Shown: in pieces, positions 1-6,374 of the stretch | Layout: each line of letters opens with the position of its first letter | Position numbering within the stretch: position 1 is the first letter of the stretch | NCBI GenBank assembly: GCA_934339215.1 | Contig: CAKRHU010000048.1 | Coordinates: forward strand, 1 to 8,593 | Source: an uncultured Lacticaseibacillus sp. | GTDB lineage: Bacteria > Bacillota > Bacilli > Lactobacillales > Lactobacillaceae | Length of the DNA stretch: 8,593 nt | Direction: 5' to 3' | The notes under the pieces: generated by a model | What the model was told of the DNA's origin: nothing | Databases searched by the model: none | The model's input: the letters and a program-made list of their open reading frames with translations, nothing else | Program-made: the position numbers and the translations under genes

Positions 1-56
1 GCATCAGATAATGCAGAAGTATCAGAAAATTCACGCTGAAATGGTGGATGTTGCAT
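1..56 (-). CDS. Partial CDS, N-terminus of an unidentified protein leaving the window on the left
   Basis: On the minus strand an ATG at 54-56 opens a frame that stays open to base 1 (18 full codons, beginning MQHPPFQREFSDTSALSD). It was chosen because it has the signals of a real gene: GAGGA at 64-68 lies 7 nt before the ATG, and a good minus-strand promoter (TTGCGT at 112-117, 17-bp spacer, TATAAT at 89-94) lies just upstream. The promoter carries an inverted repeat that looks like an operator, so the gene is probably regulated, possibly by its own product. I do not recognise the protein from 18 residues and assign no function. It is divergent from the PNPOx-like gene at 227. The frame is too short in this window to be conclusive. 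Confidence 0.5.
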   Translation of the reverse strand, partial: MQHPPFQREFSDTSALSD

Positions 57-80
57 GTTGCTTTCCTCGCTTTCAATCGT

Positions 81-117
81 GTCTAGACATTATATCGGCT
101 TCTAGACCCAAACGCAA
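81..117 (-). promoter_or_regulatory. Leftward promoter with TCTAGA inverted-repeat operator
   Basis: Minus-strand -35 TTGCGT (112-117) and -10 TATAAT (89-94) are separated by 17 bp. The inverted repeat GTCTAGA (81-87) / TCTAGAC (101-107) has a 13-bp spacer and is centred on the -10 box. The left arm lies inside a perfect 10-bp palindrome, TGTCTAGACA (80-89). A dimeric repressor bound here would cover the -10 box. Which regulator binds is unknown. Confidence 0.55.
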
Positions 118-166
118 CTTTCTTTCACCGTTTTATCATAAGCGATGTACAGATCCTAACATCTGC

Positions 167-194
167 TTGAATGCGTTCTCAAATACGTTACAAT
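167..194 (+). promoter_or_regulatory. Promoter of the PNPOx-like gene
   Basis: TTGAAT (167-172) and TACAAT (189-194) are spaced by 16 bp. Transcription would start near 201, giving a short leader of about 25 nt that contains the ribosome binding site AAAGGA (212-217). Confidence 0.55.
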
Positions 195-226
195 AGACCT
201 ATCCGAACCGGAAAGGACTTGTGAAC

Positions 227-640
227 ATGTCTACTCAAGAACAATATGAAACCATTCTCTCAACTGCTGAAAACATCGCGTTAGCAACCGAACTCAGCGA
301 TCACACCCCATCGGTGCGCATCACCAACTTCTTATTCGACAAAGCTGCCAACACCGTGTACTTCTGCACAGATAGTCGGGCCGACAAAGTCAAAGAAATC
401 GCCGCCAACAACACGGTTTCCTTCACCACCACGCCTCTAGAAGCCGGCACCGTTCGCGTGACTGGCGCGACTGCCACTTTAGTCAACGAAAAAAAGCCGG
501 AACTTTTAGCCTTGATGGACCAAAAGTACGCCAGCTTCAAAATGTTCACCCCAGAAATGCGCGCCGGCATGAATGCTTATGCGTTAACATACAAGCAAGC
601 CGACGTGTTCTTCCGCGGCAACAACACGCTCACATTCTAG
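227..640 (+). CDS. Pyridoxamine 5'-phosphate oxidase family protein (FMN-binding split barrel)
   Basis: The 137-residue protein has the size and pattern of the small single-domain split-barrel flavoproteins common in lactobacilli. Visible features are an N-terminal helix (about 1-20), then beta-strand stretches around SVRITNF (29-35), VYFCTDS (44-50), VSFTTTP (63-69) and VRVTGATATLV (76-86), and a C-terminal strand ADVFFRGN (125-132). The family binds FMN or related flavins as a cytoplasmic dimer. Most members are uncharacterised reductases and do not make pyridoxal phosphate, so the substrate is unknown. I chose ATG 227 over the in-frame GTG at 221 because AAAGGA (212-217) is 9 nt from the ATG but only 3 nt from the GTG. 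The gene is monocistronic: it has its own promoter and is followed by a hairpin terminator. The fold assignment is fairly safe; the reaction is not known. Confidence 0.8.
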   Translation: MSTQEQYETILSTAENIALATELSDHTPSVRITNFLFDKAANTVYFCTDSRADKVKEIAANNTVSFTTTPLEAGTVRVTGATATLVNEKKPELLALMDQKYASFKMFTPEMRAGMNAYALTYKQADVFFRGNNTLTF

Positions 641-650
641 GGCTTACCCG

Positions 651-679
651 TAGCGCTGAATTCGTTCGGCGCTATTTTT
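651..679 (+). terminator. Rho-independent terminator of the PNPOx-like gene
   Basis: A 10-bp stem (651-660 with 665-674, one T-G pair) closes a TTCG loop (661-664) and is followed by TTTTT (675-679). The right arm contains the stop codon of the convergent HxlR gene (672-674). On the minus strand no T tract follows, so it should act only rightwards. Confidence 0.8.
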
Positions 680-1046
680 GTGGGATGCCGAGCACTTCAT
701 CTTCATGGATCAGTTCAATATCTTCGCCGCAAGCTTGGCGTTCGTGAATATTGTGTTCGCCCCACTTGCACATAGCCGATAGGATCTCGTTTAAGCTTTC
801 ACCGCGTTCAGTCAAGCAATAATCGACCCGCGGTGGGACTTGTTGGTAAACATGCCGCGCCACAATGCCGTCGTCTTCTAACTCGCGCAGTTGCTGGGTG
901 AGCATTTTTTTCGTGATCTGCGGGATCGCACGCCGCAATTCTCCGGTGCGCATGGTTTGATTGCGCAAATGACACAAGATGATCGCCTTCCATTTGCCGC
1001 CGATCACTTGCATGGTGGCTTCAACGCCGATGTTATAAGTTGTCAT
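672..1046 (-). CDS. HxlR-family winged-helix transcriptional regulator
   Basis: The 124-residue protein has the family signature throughout: EATMQVIGGKWKAIILCHL (9-27), the recognition-helix region TGELRRAIPQITKKMLTQQLR-type (about 34-54), ELEDDGIVAR (55-64), the wing VPPRVDYCLTERGESL (70-85) and the C-terminal dimerisation helix ILSAMCKWGEHNI (88-100). HxlR proteins are dimeric DNA-binding repressors or activators; several (YodB, HypR) sense quinones or oxidants through cysteine. This one lacks the usual N-terminal cysteine but has Cys25, 77, 93 and 106, so thiol sensing is possible but unproven. The start ATG at 1044-1046 has GGAGG (1051-1055) 4 nt upstream; a much longer frame runs on upstream but is a shadow of the MFS gene. 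It is divergent from the MFS exporter, which it probably controls. Confidence 0.9.
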   Translation of the reverse strand: MTTYNIGVEATMQVIGGKWKAIILCHLRNQTMRTGELRRAIPQITKKMLTQQLRELEDDGIVARHVYQQVPPRVDYCLTERGESLNEILSAMCKWGEHNIHERQACGEDIELIHEDEVLGIPQK

Positions 1047-1059
1047 AGGACCTCCACAG

Positions 1060-1124
1060 GTACTTTTTTGTGCGTATTGCACAAAATAGTGCGTACTAGT
1101 TTTTCTGAATGCCTCCAGTATACT
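1060..1124. promoter_or_regulatory. Divergent hxlR/MFS regulatory region with repeat cluster (probable HxlR operator)
   Basis: An inverted repeat TTTTGTGC (1066-1073) / GCACAAAA (1079-1086) with a 5-bp spacer lies between two GTACT boxes (1060-1064 and 1093-1097). The heptamer GTGCGTA is directly repeated at 1070-1076 and 1089-1095, 19 bp apart, about two helical turns. Downstream, TATACT (1119-1124) is the likely -10 of the MFS gene; its -35 (TAGTTT, 1097-1102) is poor, which suits a promoter needing an activator or controlled by a bound regulator. HxlR-family sites often contain GTAC or TACT half-sites, so self-binding by the adjacent regulator is the natural reading. Confidence 0.65.
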
Positions 1125-1158
1125 ATATTTTCGTAAGCAAATCATCTGGAGGATCAAT

Positions 1159-2337
1159 ATGGAAACCACAAATTTTTCAAAACGTACCGCAACTTGGACG
1201 CTGATGGCTTTGGCCATTTCCGCTTTTGCCATTGGCATCACCGAATTTATCGCAGTCGGCGTGATGCCGATGTTGGTGTCGGCTTTTGATTTAAAACTCA
1301 GTACCGCCGGCTTGACCGTTTCAGTATATGCCGCTGGGATCATGGTCGGCGCGCCATTGTTAACTGCCGTGACCACTGGCTTGCCGCGTAAAAAATTATT
1401 ACTCGGCGTGATGGGGATGTTTATTATCGGCAACGGCTTGACCGCCATTGCCCCAAGTTTTCCTTTGATGCTGGTCGGTCGGGTGATCGCAGCCTTTGCG
1501 CATGGCTTGTTCATGTCAACAGCAACCGTGATCGCGGCCTCTGTTGTTACAGAAAATCGTCGTGCGAGCGCCATTGCGACCATGTTTACTGGCTTAACGG
1601 TGGCAACTGTCACTGGTGTGCCAATGGGTACGATGATCGCGCAAGTCGCGAGCTGGCGCGTCGCTTTCCTATTAATTGCCGCATTTGGCATGCTCGCCTT
1701 GCTTGGGAACTGGATCTTGGTGCCGGCCAACTTACCGCAACCCAACATGACTGCTCGCGGTGGGTTTAAGCGTATTTTAATGGATCGCCAAGTGCTCGCA
1801 GGCCTGGTGATCACGGCTTTAGGTTATGGTGCCAGTTTCCCAGTTTACACTTATATTTCTGCTTTGCTGGCGCAGTTGGGTTTTTACGCCAGCGCTCGCG
1901 TGATCGTGTTATTGGTTTATGGCATCGCTGTTGCCATCGGCAATACCTTAGGCGGCAAGTGGGCCAACCACAAACCGTTGCATGCCTTAGCTTGGATGTT
2001 TGGCGCTGACTTGTTGATCATGTTAGTGATGCCTTGGGGATTAGGGCACTTAGTCAGCGGGTTGATTTTGATCATGTTGATGGGATTGTTTGCCTTCATG
2101 AACGTCCCAGGGCTGCAATTGTTCACCATGCAAGCCGCCGAAGCCAGCCATCCAGAAGATGCACCTCTTGCTTCTGCTTTGAACATTGCCGCATTTAATG
2201 TCGGCATTGTGTTAGGCAGCTCACTTGGTGGGAAAATTCTAGATACTTTCGGCTTGTGGGCGACCCCATTTGGCGGTGCGTTGTTTGCAGGACTAGCGTT
2301 GATCATCACCTTAAGCTTAGCGCGTAAAGAAAAATAG
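1159..2337 (+). CDS. MFS transporter, DHA1 drug:H+ antiporter family
   Basis: The 392-residue integral membrane protein has about 12 hydrophobic segments: roughly 13-35, 47-70, 79-98, 102-125, 136-157, 166-188, then a cytoplasmic loop (about 190-210), 212-235, 243-263, 274-291, 296-318, 337-358 and 366-386. DHA1-type marks are TEFIAVGVMP in helix 1 (28-37), GRVIAAFAHG in helix 4 (107-116) and GVPMGT at the end of helix 5 (153-158), the antiporter motif region. Such proteins (AraJ/SotB/YdhP-like) export small molecules, sugars or purines using the proton gradient; the substrate cannot be read here. ATG 1159 has GGAGG (1148-1152) 6 nt upstream. The gene is divergent from the HxlR regulator and ends in a strong terminator, so it is a one-gene unit, probably induced by the compound it exports or by thiol stress. 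Confidence 0.9.
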   Translation: METTNFSKRTATWTLMALAISAFAIGITEFIAVGVMPMLVSAFDLKLSTAGLTVSVYAAGIMVGAPLLTAVTTGLPRKKLLLGVMGMFIIGNGLTAIAPSFPLMLVGRVIAAFAHGLFMSTATVIAASVVTENRRASAIATMFTGLTVATVTGVPMGTMIAQVASWRVAFLLIAAFGMLALLGNWILVPANLPQPNMTARGGFKRILMDRQVLAGLVITALGYGASFPVYTYISALLAQLGFYASARVIVLLVYGIAVAIGNTLGGKWANHKPLHALAWMFGADLLIMLVMPWGLGHLVSGLILIMLMGLFAFMNVPGLQLFTMQAAEASHPEDAPLASALNIAAFNVGIVLGSSLGGKILDTFGLWATPFGGALFAGLALIITLSLARKEK

Positions 2338-2346
2338 TTGAAAATT

Positions 2347-2382
2347 GCCTGCTCAGTCATCACAGACTGGCAGGCTTTTTTT
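2347..2382 (+). terminator. Rho-independent terminator of the MFS gene
   Basis: GCCTGC (2347-2352) and CAGTC (2354-2358) pair with GACTG (2365-2369) and GCAGGC (2370-2375), with one unpaired T at 2353 and a 6-nt loop. Seven T follow (2376-2382). It abuts the stop of the convergent AraC-type gene (2381-2383). Read leftwards, the stem is followed by AATTTTC, so it may also work weakly for that operon. Confidence 0.85.
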
Positions 2383-3352
2383 ATGCTTGAACTGGTTGAT
2401 ATTGCGAAAATGGCACCCCCGTCCACTGCCGAAAGGCGCGACTGAAGGCACTGGGTTCGCTATAGCCTAACAAATAGGCAACTTCAGCTAGTGGTAGGTG
2501 AAAATTGTGCACGTAATTGATGGCCAACATTTGTTTGGCATGCGCCAGCAACTTTTTATAAGTCGTATGCCGACGACTGAATTCACGCTGTAGACTGCGC
2601 GGACTCATGCCTAACTGCGCACCAACGCTGGCGAGTGAATCATCGGCCTGCGCAATATTGGTCATCAGCGTTTCTTGAACTGAAGCCATTAAGGGATCTT
2701 CGGCATCATTTTCGGCTAATTGGGCTTGAAGCTTTGGTAACATCGCTTCCCACAACGGGTTGTTGGCGGTATTGAAAGGCCGCATTAAATCCGCTTTGGC
2801 AAAAATCAAGTCGTTGGTTTTACTTAACTCACCACTCAGACCCAAGTGAGCCTGAACAGCGTCAGGATAAGGAAACTGACTGGTCACTTTTAATGGCACC
2901 GCGTCTTTTCCGCTACCAGTGCGGATTAGGTTGACGGCCAACAACTGCTCGAACAACAGGGCAATTTGGAGTTGCGACATCTCTGGATAAATGAATTCGT
3001 AATGAATCGCGACCTGCTCGCCTAAATCTTGAACAGTCATCGTCACTGGGCCGATCAAATGTTTATACTTAGCCAGCCGTTGTAAGCTCGCCATCCCATT
3101 TTCAGCCATCAGTGCCGCGTAAACTGGCGTCGAAAACTTGGTCATTTGCGCAATATCACAGGCTTGAAGGATCTGCTCAGTGCTGATGTGCGGCTCAGCC
3201 ACTGCTAACAACTGATAATACTCCAGCGGTGACAGCGTGATTTGCCCATCAACGAGCCGACCATTCAGGTGCGCTTGTGCTAACAGGGCGTCGATCGGCA
3301 CTTCAAGTTGTTCCAAAAATTGACAAAAAGCTTCCGGTACCAGAAATTTCAT
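2381..3352 (-). CDS. AraC-family transcriptional regulator (arabinose-binding-like N-domain, OruR/ArgR-type)
   Basis: The 323-residue protein has the layout of the longer AraC regulators. An N-terminal ligand/dimerisation region (about 15-200) resembles the Arabinose_bd type domain of the OruR/GadX-like branch. A C-terminal double helix-turn-helix follows: first at about 238-260 (SLASVGAQLGMSPRSLQREF), second at about 286-315, with the family signature LGYSEPSAFSRAFRQWTG (295-312). It binds DNA as a one-component regulator; the ligand is unknown. ATG 3352 is preceded by AGGAG (3359-3363), whose bases overlap the TAG stop (3362-3364) of the upstream dehydrogenase. Only 9 bp separate the genes, so translation is probably coupled and both lie on one mRNA. 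It likely controls its own operon. Family confidence is high. Confidence 0.92.
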   Translation of the reverse strand: MKFLVPEAFCQFLEQLEVPIDALLAQAHLNGRLVDGQITLSPLEYYQLLAVAEPHISTEQILQACDIAQMTKFSTPVYAALMAENGMASLQRLAKYKHLIGPVTMTVQDLGEQVAIHYEFIYPEMSQLQIALLFEQLLAVNLIRTGSGKDAVPLKVTSQFPYPDAVQAHLGLSGELSKTNDLIFAKADLMRPFNTANNPLWEAMLPKLQAQLAENDAEDPLMASVQETLMTNIAQADDSLASVGAQLGMSPRSLQREFSRRHTTYKKLLAHAKQMLAINYVHNFHLPLAEVAYLLGYSEPSAFSRAFRQWTGVPFSQYQPVQA

Positions 3353-3361
3353 CGCAAACTC

Positions 3362-4168
3362 CTACATAAAGTGAATACTTAGCCAATCAAATAGCCGCGT
3401 CGGCAAAATCGTGTGTAAAAAGACCAACGGCTTGGCACCAAAGCCGACTAAGTACCGCGGTTTTGGTTTGCGCGCATTCACTGCTTTTAACATTGTTTTG
3501 GCGATCACATCAGGATCTGACAACCAGCGACTGGAATAAGTGCCCTTAAGAAGCGCTGCCGCTTGTTGCGCTTGTTTAGCATAGGCACCCTGTTCGGATG
3601 AGGCCACGAGATGATTGGCGGCGATTTTACCCCAGTTGGTTTTGATCGCGCCAGGTTCGATCAAGCTGACTTGAATGCCAAACGGCGCCACTTCCATGCG
3701 CAAGGCATCACTGAACGCTTCAAGCGCATACTTCGTCGCATGATACCACGCGCCCATATAAGTAGTGAAGCGGCCACCCATGGAACCTGTGTTAATGATG
3801 CGGCCTGAGTGCTGGGCACGCATACTTGGCAAAACGGCTTGCGTCAACGCTGCCACGCCGAACAAGTTTACGTCAAATTGACGCTTCGCATCGGCAATCG
3901 ATACATCTTCAATCGCGCCGTATGAACCATAACCAGCATTGTTGATCAACACATCAATGTGCCCGGCTTCTTTTAACACGTGATCAACAGCTGTCTGAAT
4001 ACTTTGGCTATCGGTGAGATCGAGTTTGACGGCGTGAACGTTTGGGATCGCCTCAATTTGTGCCACCCGACGTGCTGCTCCGTAAACCGTATGCCCTGCT
4101 TGAGCTAATTTTAACGCGGCATCCTTACCGATGCCACTAGATGCTCCGGTGATGAAAATAATTGCCAT
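3362..4168 (-). CDS. Short-chain dehydrogenase/reductase (classical SDR)
   Basis: The 268-residue Rossmann-fold oxidoreductase has the cofactor motif TGASSGIG (7-14), arginines after strand 2 (AARR, 31-34) that favour NADP(H), the NNAG motif (76-79), and the catalytic set Asn101, Ser129, Tyr142 and Lys146 (YHATK). The PG motif follows (EPGAIKTNW, about 171-179). Classical SDRs reduce or oxidise carbonyls and alcohols in the cytoplasm; the substrate is not predictable. I chose ATG 4166-4168 because AGGAGG lies 7 nt upstream (4176-4181) and the Rossmann strand starts right after it. The frame extends 11 codons further without a ribosome binding site. It is the first gene of an operon with the AraC-type regulator, so that regulator probably responds to its substrate or product. 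Confidence 0.93.
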   Translation of the reverse strand: MAIIFITGASSGIGKDAALKLAQAGHTVYGAARRVAQIEAIPNVHAVKLDLTDSQSIQTAVDHVLKEAGHIDVLINNAGYGSYGAIEDVSIADAKRQFDVNLFGVAALTQAVLPSMRAQHSGRIINTGSMGGRFTTYMGAWYHATKYALEAFSDALRMEVAPFGIQVSLIEPGAIKTNWGKIAANHLVASSEQGAYAKQAQQAAALLKGTYSSRWLSDPDVIAKTMLKAVNARKPKPRYLVGFGAKPLVFLHTILPTRLFDWLSIHFM

Positions 4169-4200
4169 GATGTTGCCTCCTGATTGACTTGATGAATCCA

Positions 4201-4231
4201 AGTATAATCAGCAGACCAACATGAGCCCATG
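4201..4231 (-). promoter_or_regulatory. Promoter of the SDR-AraC operon with imperfect palindrome
   Basis: Minus-strand TATACT (4201-4206) is a good -10, giving a leader of about 30 nt. The -35 is weak (TGGGCT, 4224-4229, 17-bp spacer) and lies within an imperfect palindrome, CATGAGCCCATG (4220-4231). A weak -35 overlapped by a dyad is what one expects of a regulated, perhaps AraC-activated, promoter. The dyad is short and could be chance. Confidence 0.45.
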
Positions 4232-4256
4232 ACATTTCGCGCCAAGCTCATCGCGC

Positions 4257-4291
4257 AAATAAAAAACTTACCCGAAATCATACGAGTAAGT
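4257..4291 (-). terminator. Rho-independent terminator of the Tet-like GTPase gene
   Basis: On the minus strand the arm 4291-4283 pairs with 4274-4266 (9 bp with one U-G pair, 8-nt loop), followed by a T run (complement of A 4261-4265). It lies 7 nt after the stop codon and separates this gene from the SDR operon promoter downstream. Confidence 0.8.
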
Positions 4292-4298
4292 CTGATGC

Positions 4299-6230
4299 TT
4301 AATCTAATTGTTGTAGTGCTGTGGTCGTGAGATAAGCCACATGCGCCATTGCCGGCACGTCATCCCAAGCCACAGGATAACCCGCCCCATGCGCACAAAA
4401 AACAGAATCTGGCGTATTATCCAAGTCAGCTTTAGGGTCATACCCACGCGATGCAACAACTGCATCCATATCATGTGCCGGCCGATAGCCATCAGGCACC
4501 AAACTCAATTGCCCCAAACCATGCGCATAACTGCGCAGTTCAGTGGCGTAATCTTGCATTTCACTCACTGGGGCAGTGCCAGTCAAGCGCGTCAGTTCGC
4601 CATTTTGTTCTGGTTGGCCAAATTCTCCTTGCATGCGTTGAATGTCTGTCATCGCCCGGCCGATACTTTCTGTTGGCACGACCAGTTCAAAGCGATACCA
4701 AGGCTCCAACAACACGTCCCCGGATTCACGCAACATCATCAGCCCTTGCCGCAACGCTCGCCAAGCCGCTTGCCTGAAATCACCACCGACGGAATGTTTG
4801 ACACTGGCGCGACCAGCAATCAGCGTCACATGCACATCGGTCAACGGCGCGCCGATCAAGACCCCGAGTTGGGTTTTAGCTTGCAAGGCCGTCAAAATCT
4901 GATGTTGGAAGTTTTGCGTCAACACATCTGGCGAACACGCACTATCAAACACCAAGCCACTGCCCGATTTTCCAGGTGCGATGCGCAAATGCACTTCTGA
5001 ATAATGCCGTAAGGGTTCAAAATGCCCCACCCCTTCAACGACTTGATCAACCGTTTCGCGATATAAGACCCCACCAGCGACAAAGTTGACGGTTAAATTG
5101 AAGCGGTCGTGCAACAACGCGGTCAAGATTTCAATTTGGATCGGGCCCATCACTTGCAGACGAATTTCTTGCAAGGTTTTCGACCAGGTGACATGCAGTT
5201 GCGGATCTTCATCCCCGAGTTGTTCCATTGCTTGCAAGCACGCATGTAAATCTTCAGCTAAAGGATCTAACGCATAACTCAGCACTGGTTGTAAGACTGG
5301 ACTTGGGGCATCAGGCAAACTGCCCAGTCCCATGCCAGCATGAGTGTTTTGCAGATTTGGGATCGCACAAACAACGCCTGGATTGATTTGGTTGGCAGCC
5401 GAAAATTTCGTCCCATTATACACGCGCAATTGATTGATCTGCTCCGTCCCCAACATTTGCTTCGGCACCAATTGCCCGCCTAAAACACGCAACCAAGTCA
5501 ACCGCACGCCTTGATCATAGGTAATTTTAAACACGCGCGCAGCAAAATCTGGTAACGCTGGCGTTTCAACGGTATAAGTCGATAAGCCATCCAGTAATTC
5601 AGATACACCATCCAGTTTCAATGCCGCACCGAAATACACTGGGAACAATTGACGGTGAGCGATCAAACTTTGAATCGTTTCAGTCGATAATTCACCAGAT
5701 TCCAAGTAGTCTTGCAAGACGTCATCATCTAACACTGCGATAGCTTCTTTGGTGTCATCATCCAAAGCTCCCAATGGCAAGCATCCAGCATCAAGATCAG
5801 CTTGTAAACTCGCCAAGGCTTGCGCCGCGTCAGCCCCGATAGCATCCATTTTATTAACGAAAATAAACGTCGGCACCTGATATTTTTTCAACAACTGCCA
5901 CAAGGTGCGAGTATGCCCAGAAAGTGGGGCGTTGCCTGCCACCACCAAAATCGCATAATCCAACACATCAAGCACTTGTTCCACTTGCGCAGCGAAATCC
6001 AAATGTCCCGGTGTGTCCAACAGCGTGGCAGGCGCATCGCCTAAATTAAACTGCGCGGCGTGAGAAAAAATCGTGATACCCCGCGCTTGTTCTAAGGCAT
6101 CTGGATCTAAAAACGTATCCTGATTATCTACGCGGCCAAGCGTCCGTAACTGCCCGCTTTGATAAAGCAAGGCTTCTGACAGCGTGGTTTTGCCGGCATC
6201 CACATGCGCGACGATCCCAAAAGTTTTCAT
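4299..6230 (-). CDS. EF-G-like translational GTPase of the Tet(M)/Tet(O) ribosomal-protection superfamily
   Basis: The 643-residue protein is almost the same length as Tet(M) (639). The GTPase domain is intact: G1 AHVDAGKTT (8-16), G2 RGITI with Thr53, G3 DTPGH (72-76), G4 NKMD (126-129). An EF-G-like domain II (about 228-300), domain III (about 312-395), domain IV (about 400-500, with GHFEPL at 402-407) and domain V (about 505-600) follow, with a Tet-like C-terminal tail (GYPV, 617-620). Such proteins bind the ribosome at the EF-G site. In Tet(M) the domain IV tip YSPVS displaces tetracycline; the matching stretch here (about 475-486, ASVKHSVGGDFR) is different, so tetracycline protection is doubtful. 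ATG 6228-6230 has AGGA (6237-6240) just upstream; the open frame extends 31 codons further without support. It is a single gene with its own promoter and terminator. Confidence 0.85.
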   Translation of the reverse strand: MKTFGIVAHVDAGKTTLSEALLYQSGQLRTLGRVDNQDTFLDPDALEQARGITIFSHAAQFNLGDAPATLLDTPGHLDFAAQVEQVLDVLDYAILVVAGNAPLSGHTRTLWQLLKKYQVPTFIFVNKMDAIGADAAQALASLQADLDAGCLPLGALDDDTKEAIAVLDDDVLQDYLESGELSTETIQSLIAHRQLFPVYFGAALKLDGVSELLDGLSTYTVETPALPDFAARVFKITYDQGVRLTWLRVLGGQLVPKQMLGTEQINQLRVYNGTKFSAANQINPGVVCAIPNLQNTHAGMGLGSLPDAPSPVLQPVLSYALDPLAEDLHACLQAMEQLGDEDPQLHVTWSKTLQEIRLQVMGPIQIEILTALLHDRFNLTVNFVAGGVLYRETVDQVVEGVGHFEPLRHYSEVHLRIAPGKSGSGLVFDSACSPDVLTQNFQHQILTALQAKTQLGVLIGAPLTDVHVTLIAGRASVKHSVGGDFRQAAWRALRQGLMMLRESGDVLLEPWYRFELVVPTESIGRAMTDIQRMQGEFGQPEQNGELTRLTGTAPVSEMQDYATELRSYAHGLGQLSLVPDGYRPAHDMDAVVASRGYDPKADLDNTPDSVFCAHGAGYPVAWDDVPAMAHVAYLTTTALQQLD

Positions 6231-6263
6231 CTTGTTCCTCGAATTCGTTTTTCTTCTATTAAT

Positions 6264-6293
6264 ATAGTAACGCCGCGACGGGAAATGTGCCAA
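6264..6293 (-). promoter_or_regulatory. Probable promoter of the Tet-like GTPase gene
   Basis: Minus-strand TTGGCA (6288-6293) and TACTAT (6264-6269) are spaced by 18 bp; TATATT (6261-6266) is an alternative -10. The leader would be about 30 nt. No long attenuator leader with a short peptide, as in tet(M), is present. Confidence 0.5.
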
Positions 6294-6323
6294 CCGTCTC
6301 GAATTTCTTTCCCGATATGGCAC
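6279..6323. promoter_or_regulatory. Interleaved dyads between the divergent GTPase and ArsR promoters
   Basis: CGGGAAA (6279-6285) is inverted as TTTCCCG (6308-6314), and GTGCCA (6287-6292) as TGGCAC (6318-6323). The second pair coincides with the -35 boxes of the two divergent promoters and may simply reflect them. The first pair is not explained by promoter elements and is a candidate ArsR operator. Confidence 0.4.
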
Positions 6324-6346
6324 CCGCTCGCCGAAAAGCGTATCAT
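6318..6346 (+). promoter_or_regulatory. Promoter of the arsR-MDR operon
   Basis: TGGCAC (6318-6323) and TATCAT (6341-6346) are spaced by exactly 17 bp. TCATCG is repeated at 6343-6348 and 6351-6356, overlapping the -10 and start region. The leader is about 22 nt and contains GGAGG (6365-6369). Confidence 0.6.
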
Positions 6347-6374
6347 CGGTTCATCGACTTAAACGGAGGAAACA

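Noticed and set aside
11..196. 61-codon plus-strand frame before the PNPOx-like gene
   Set aside because: It has no ribosome binding site, overlaps the promoter and operator signals on both strands, and the residue composition is not protein-like.
221..226. GTG at 221 as start of the PNPOx-like gene
   Set aside because: It lies only 3 nt after the ribosome binding site; ATG 227 has proper spacing.
1047..1814. N-terminal extension of the HxlR frame to a 380-residue protein
   Set aside because: The extra part is the antisense of the MFS gene, crosses the divergent promoter, and the family starts at the MTTYNIG position with its own GGAGG.
4341..5000. 219-codon plus-strand frame inside the Tet-like gene
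   Set aside because: It is antisense to a well-conserved GTPase, with a skewed His/Arg/Cys composition and no start signals.
6231..6323. 31-codon upstream extension of the Tet-like GTPase
   Set aside because: No homology to the family N-terminus, no ribosome binding site, and it runs through the promoter.
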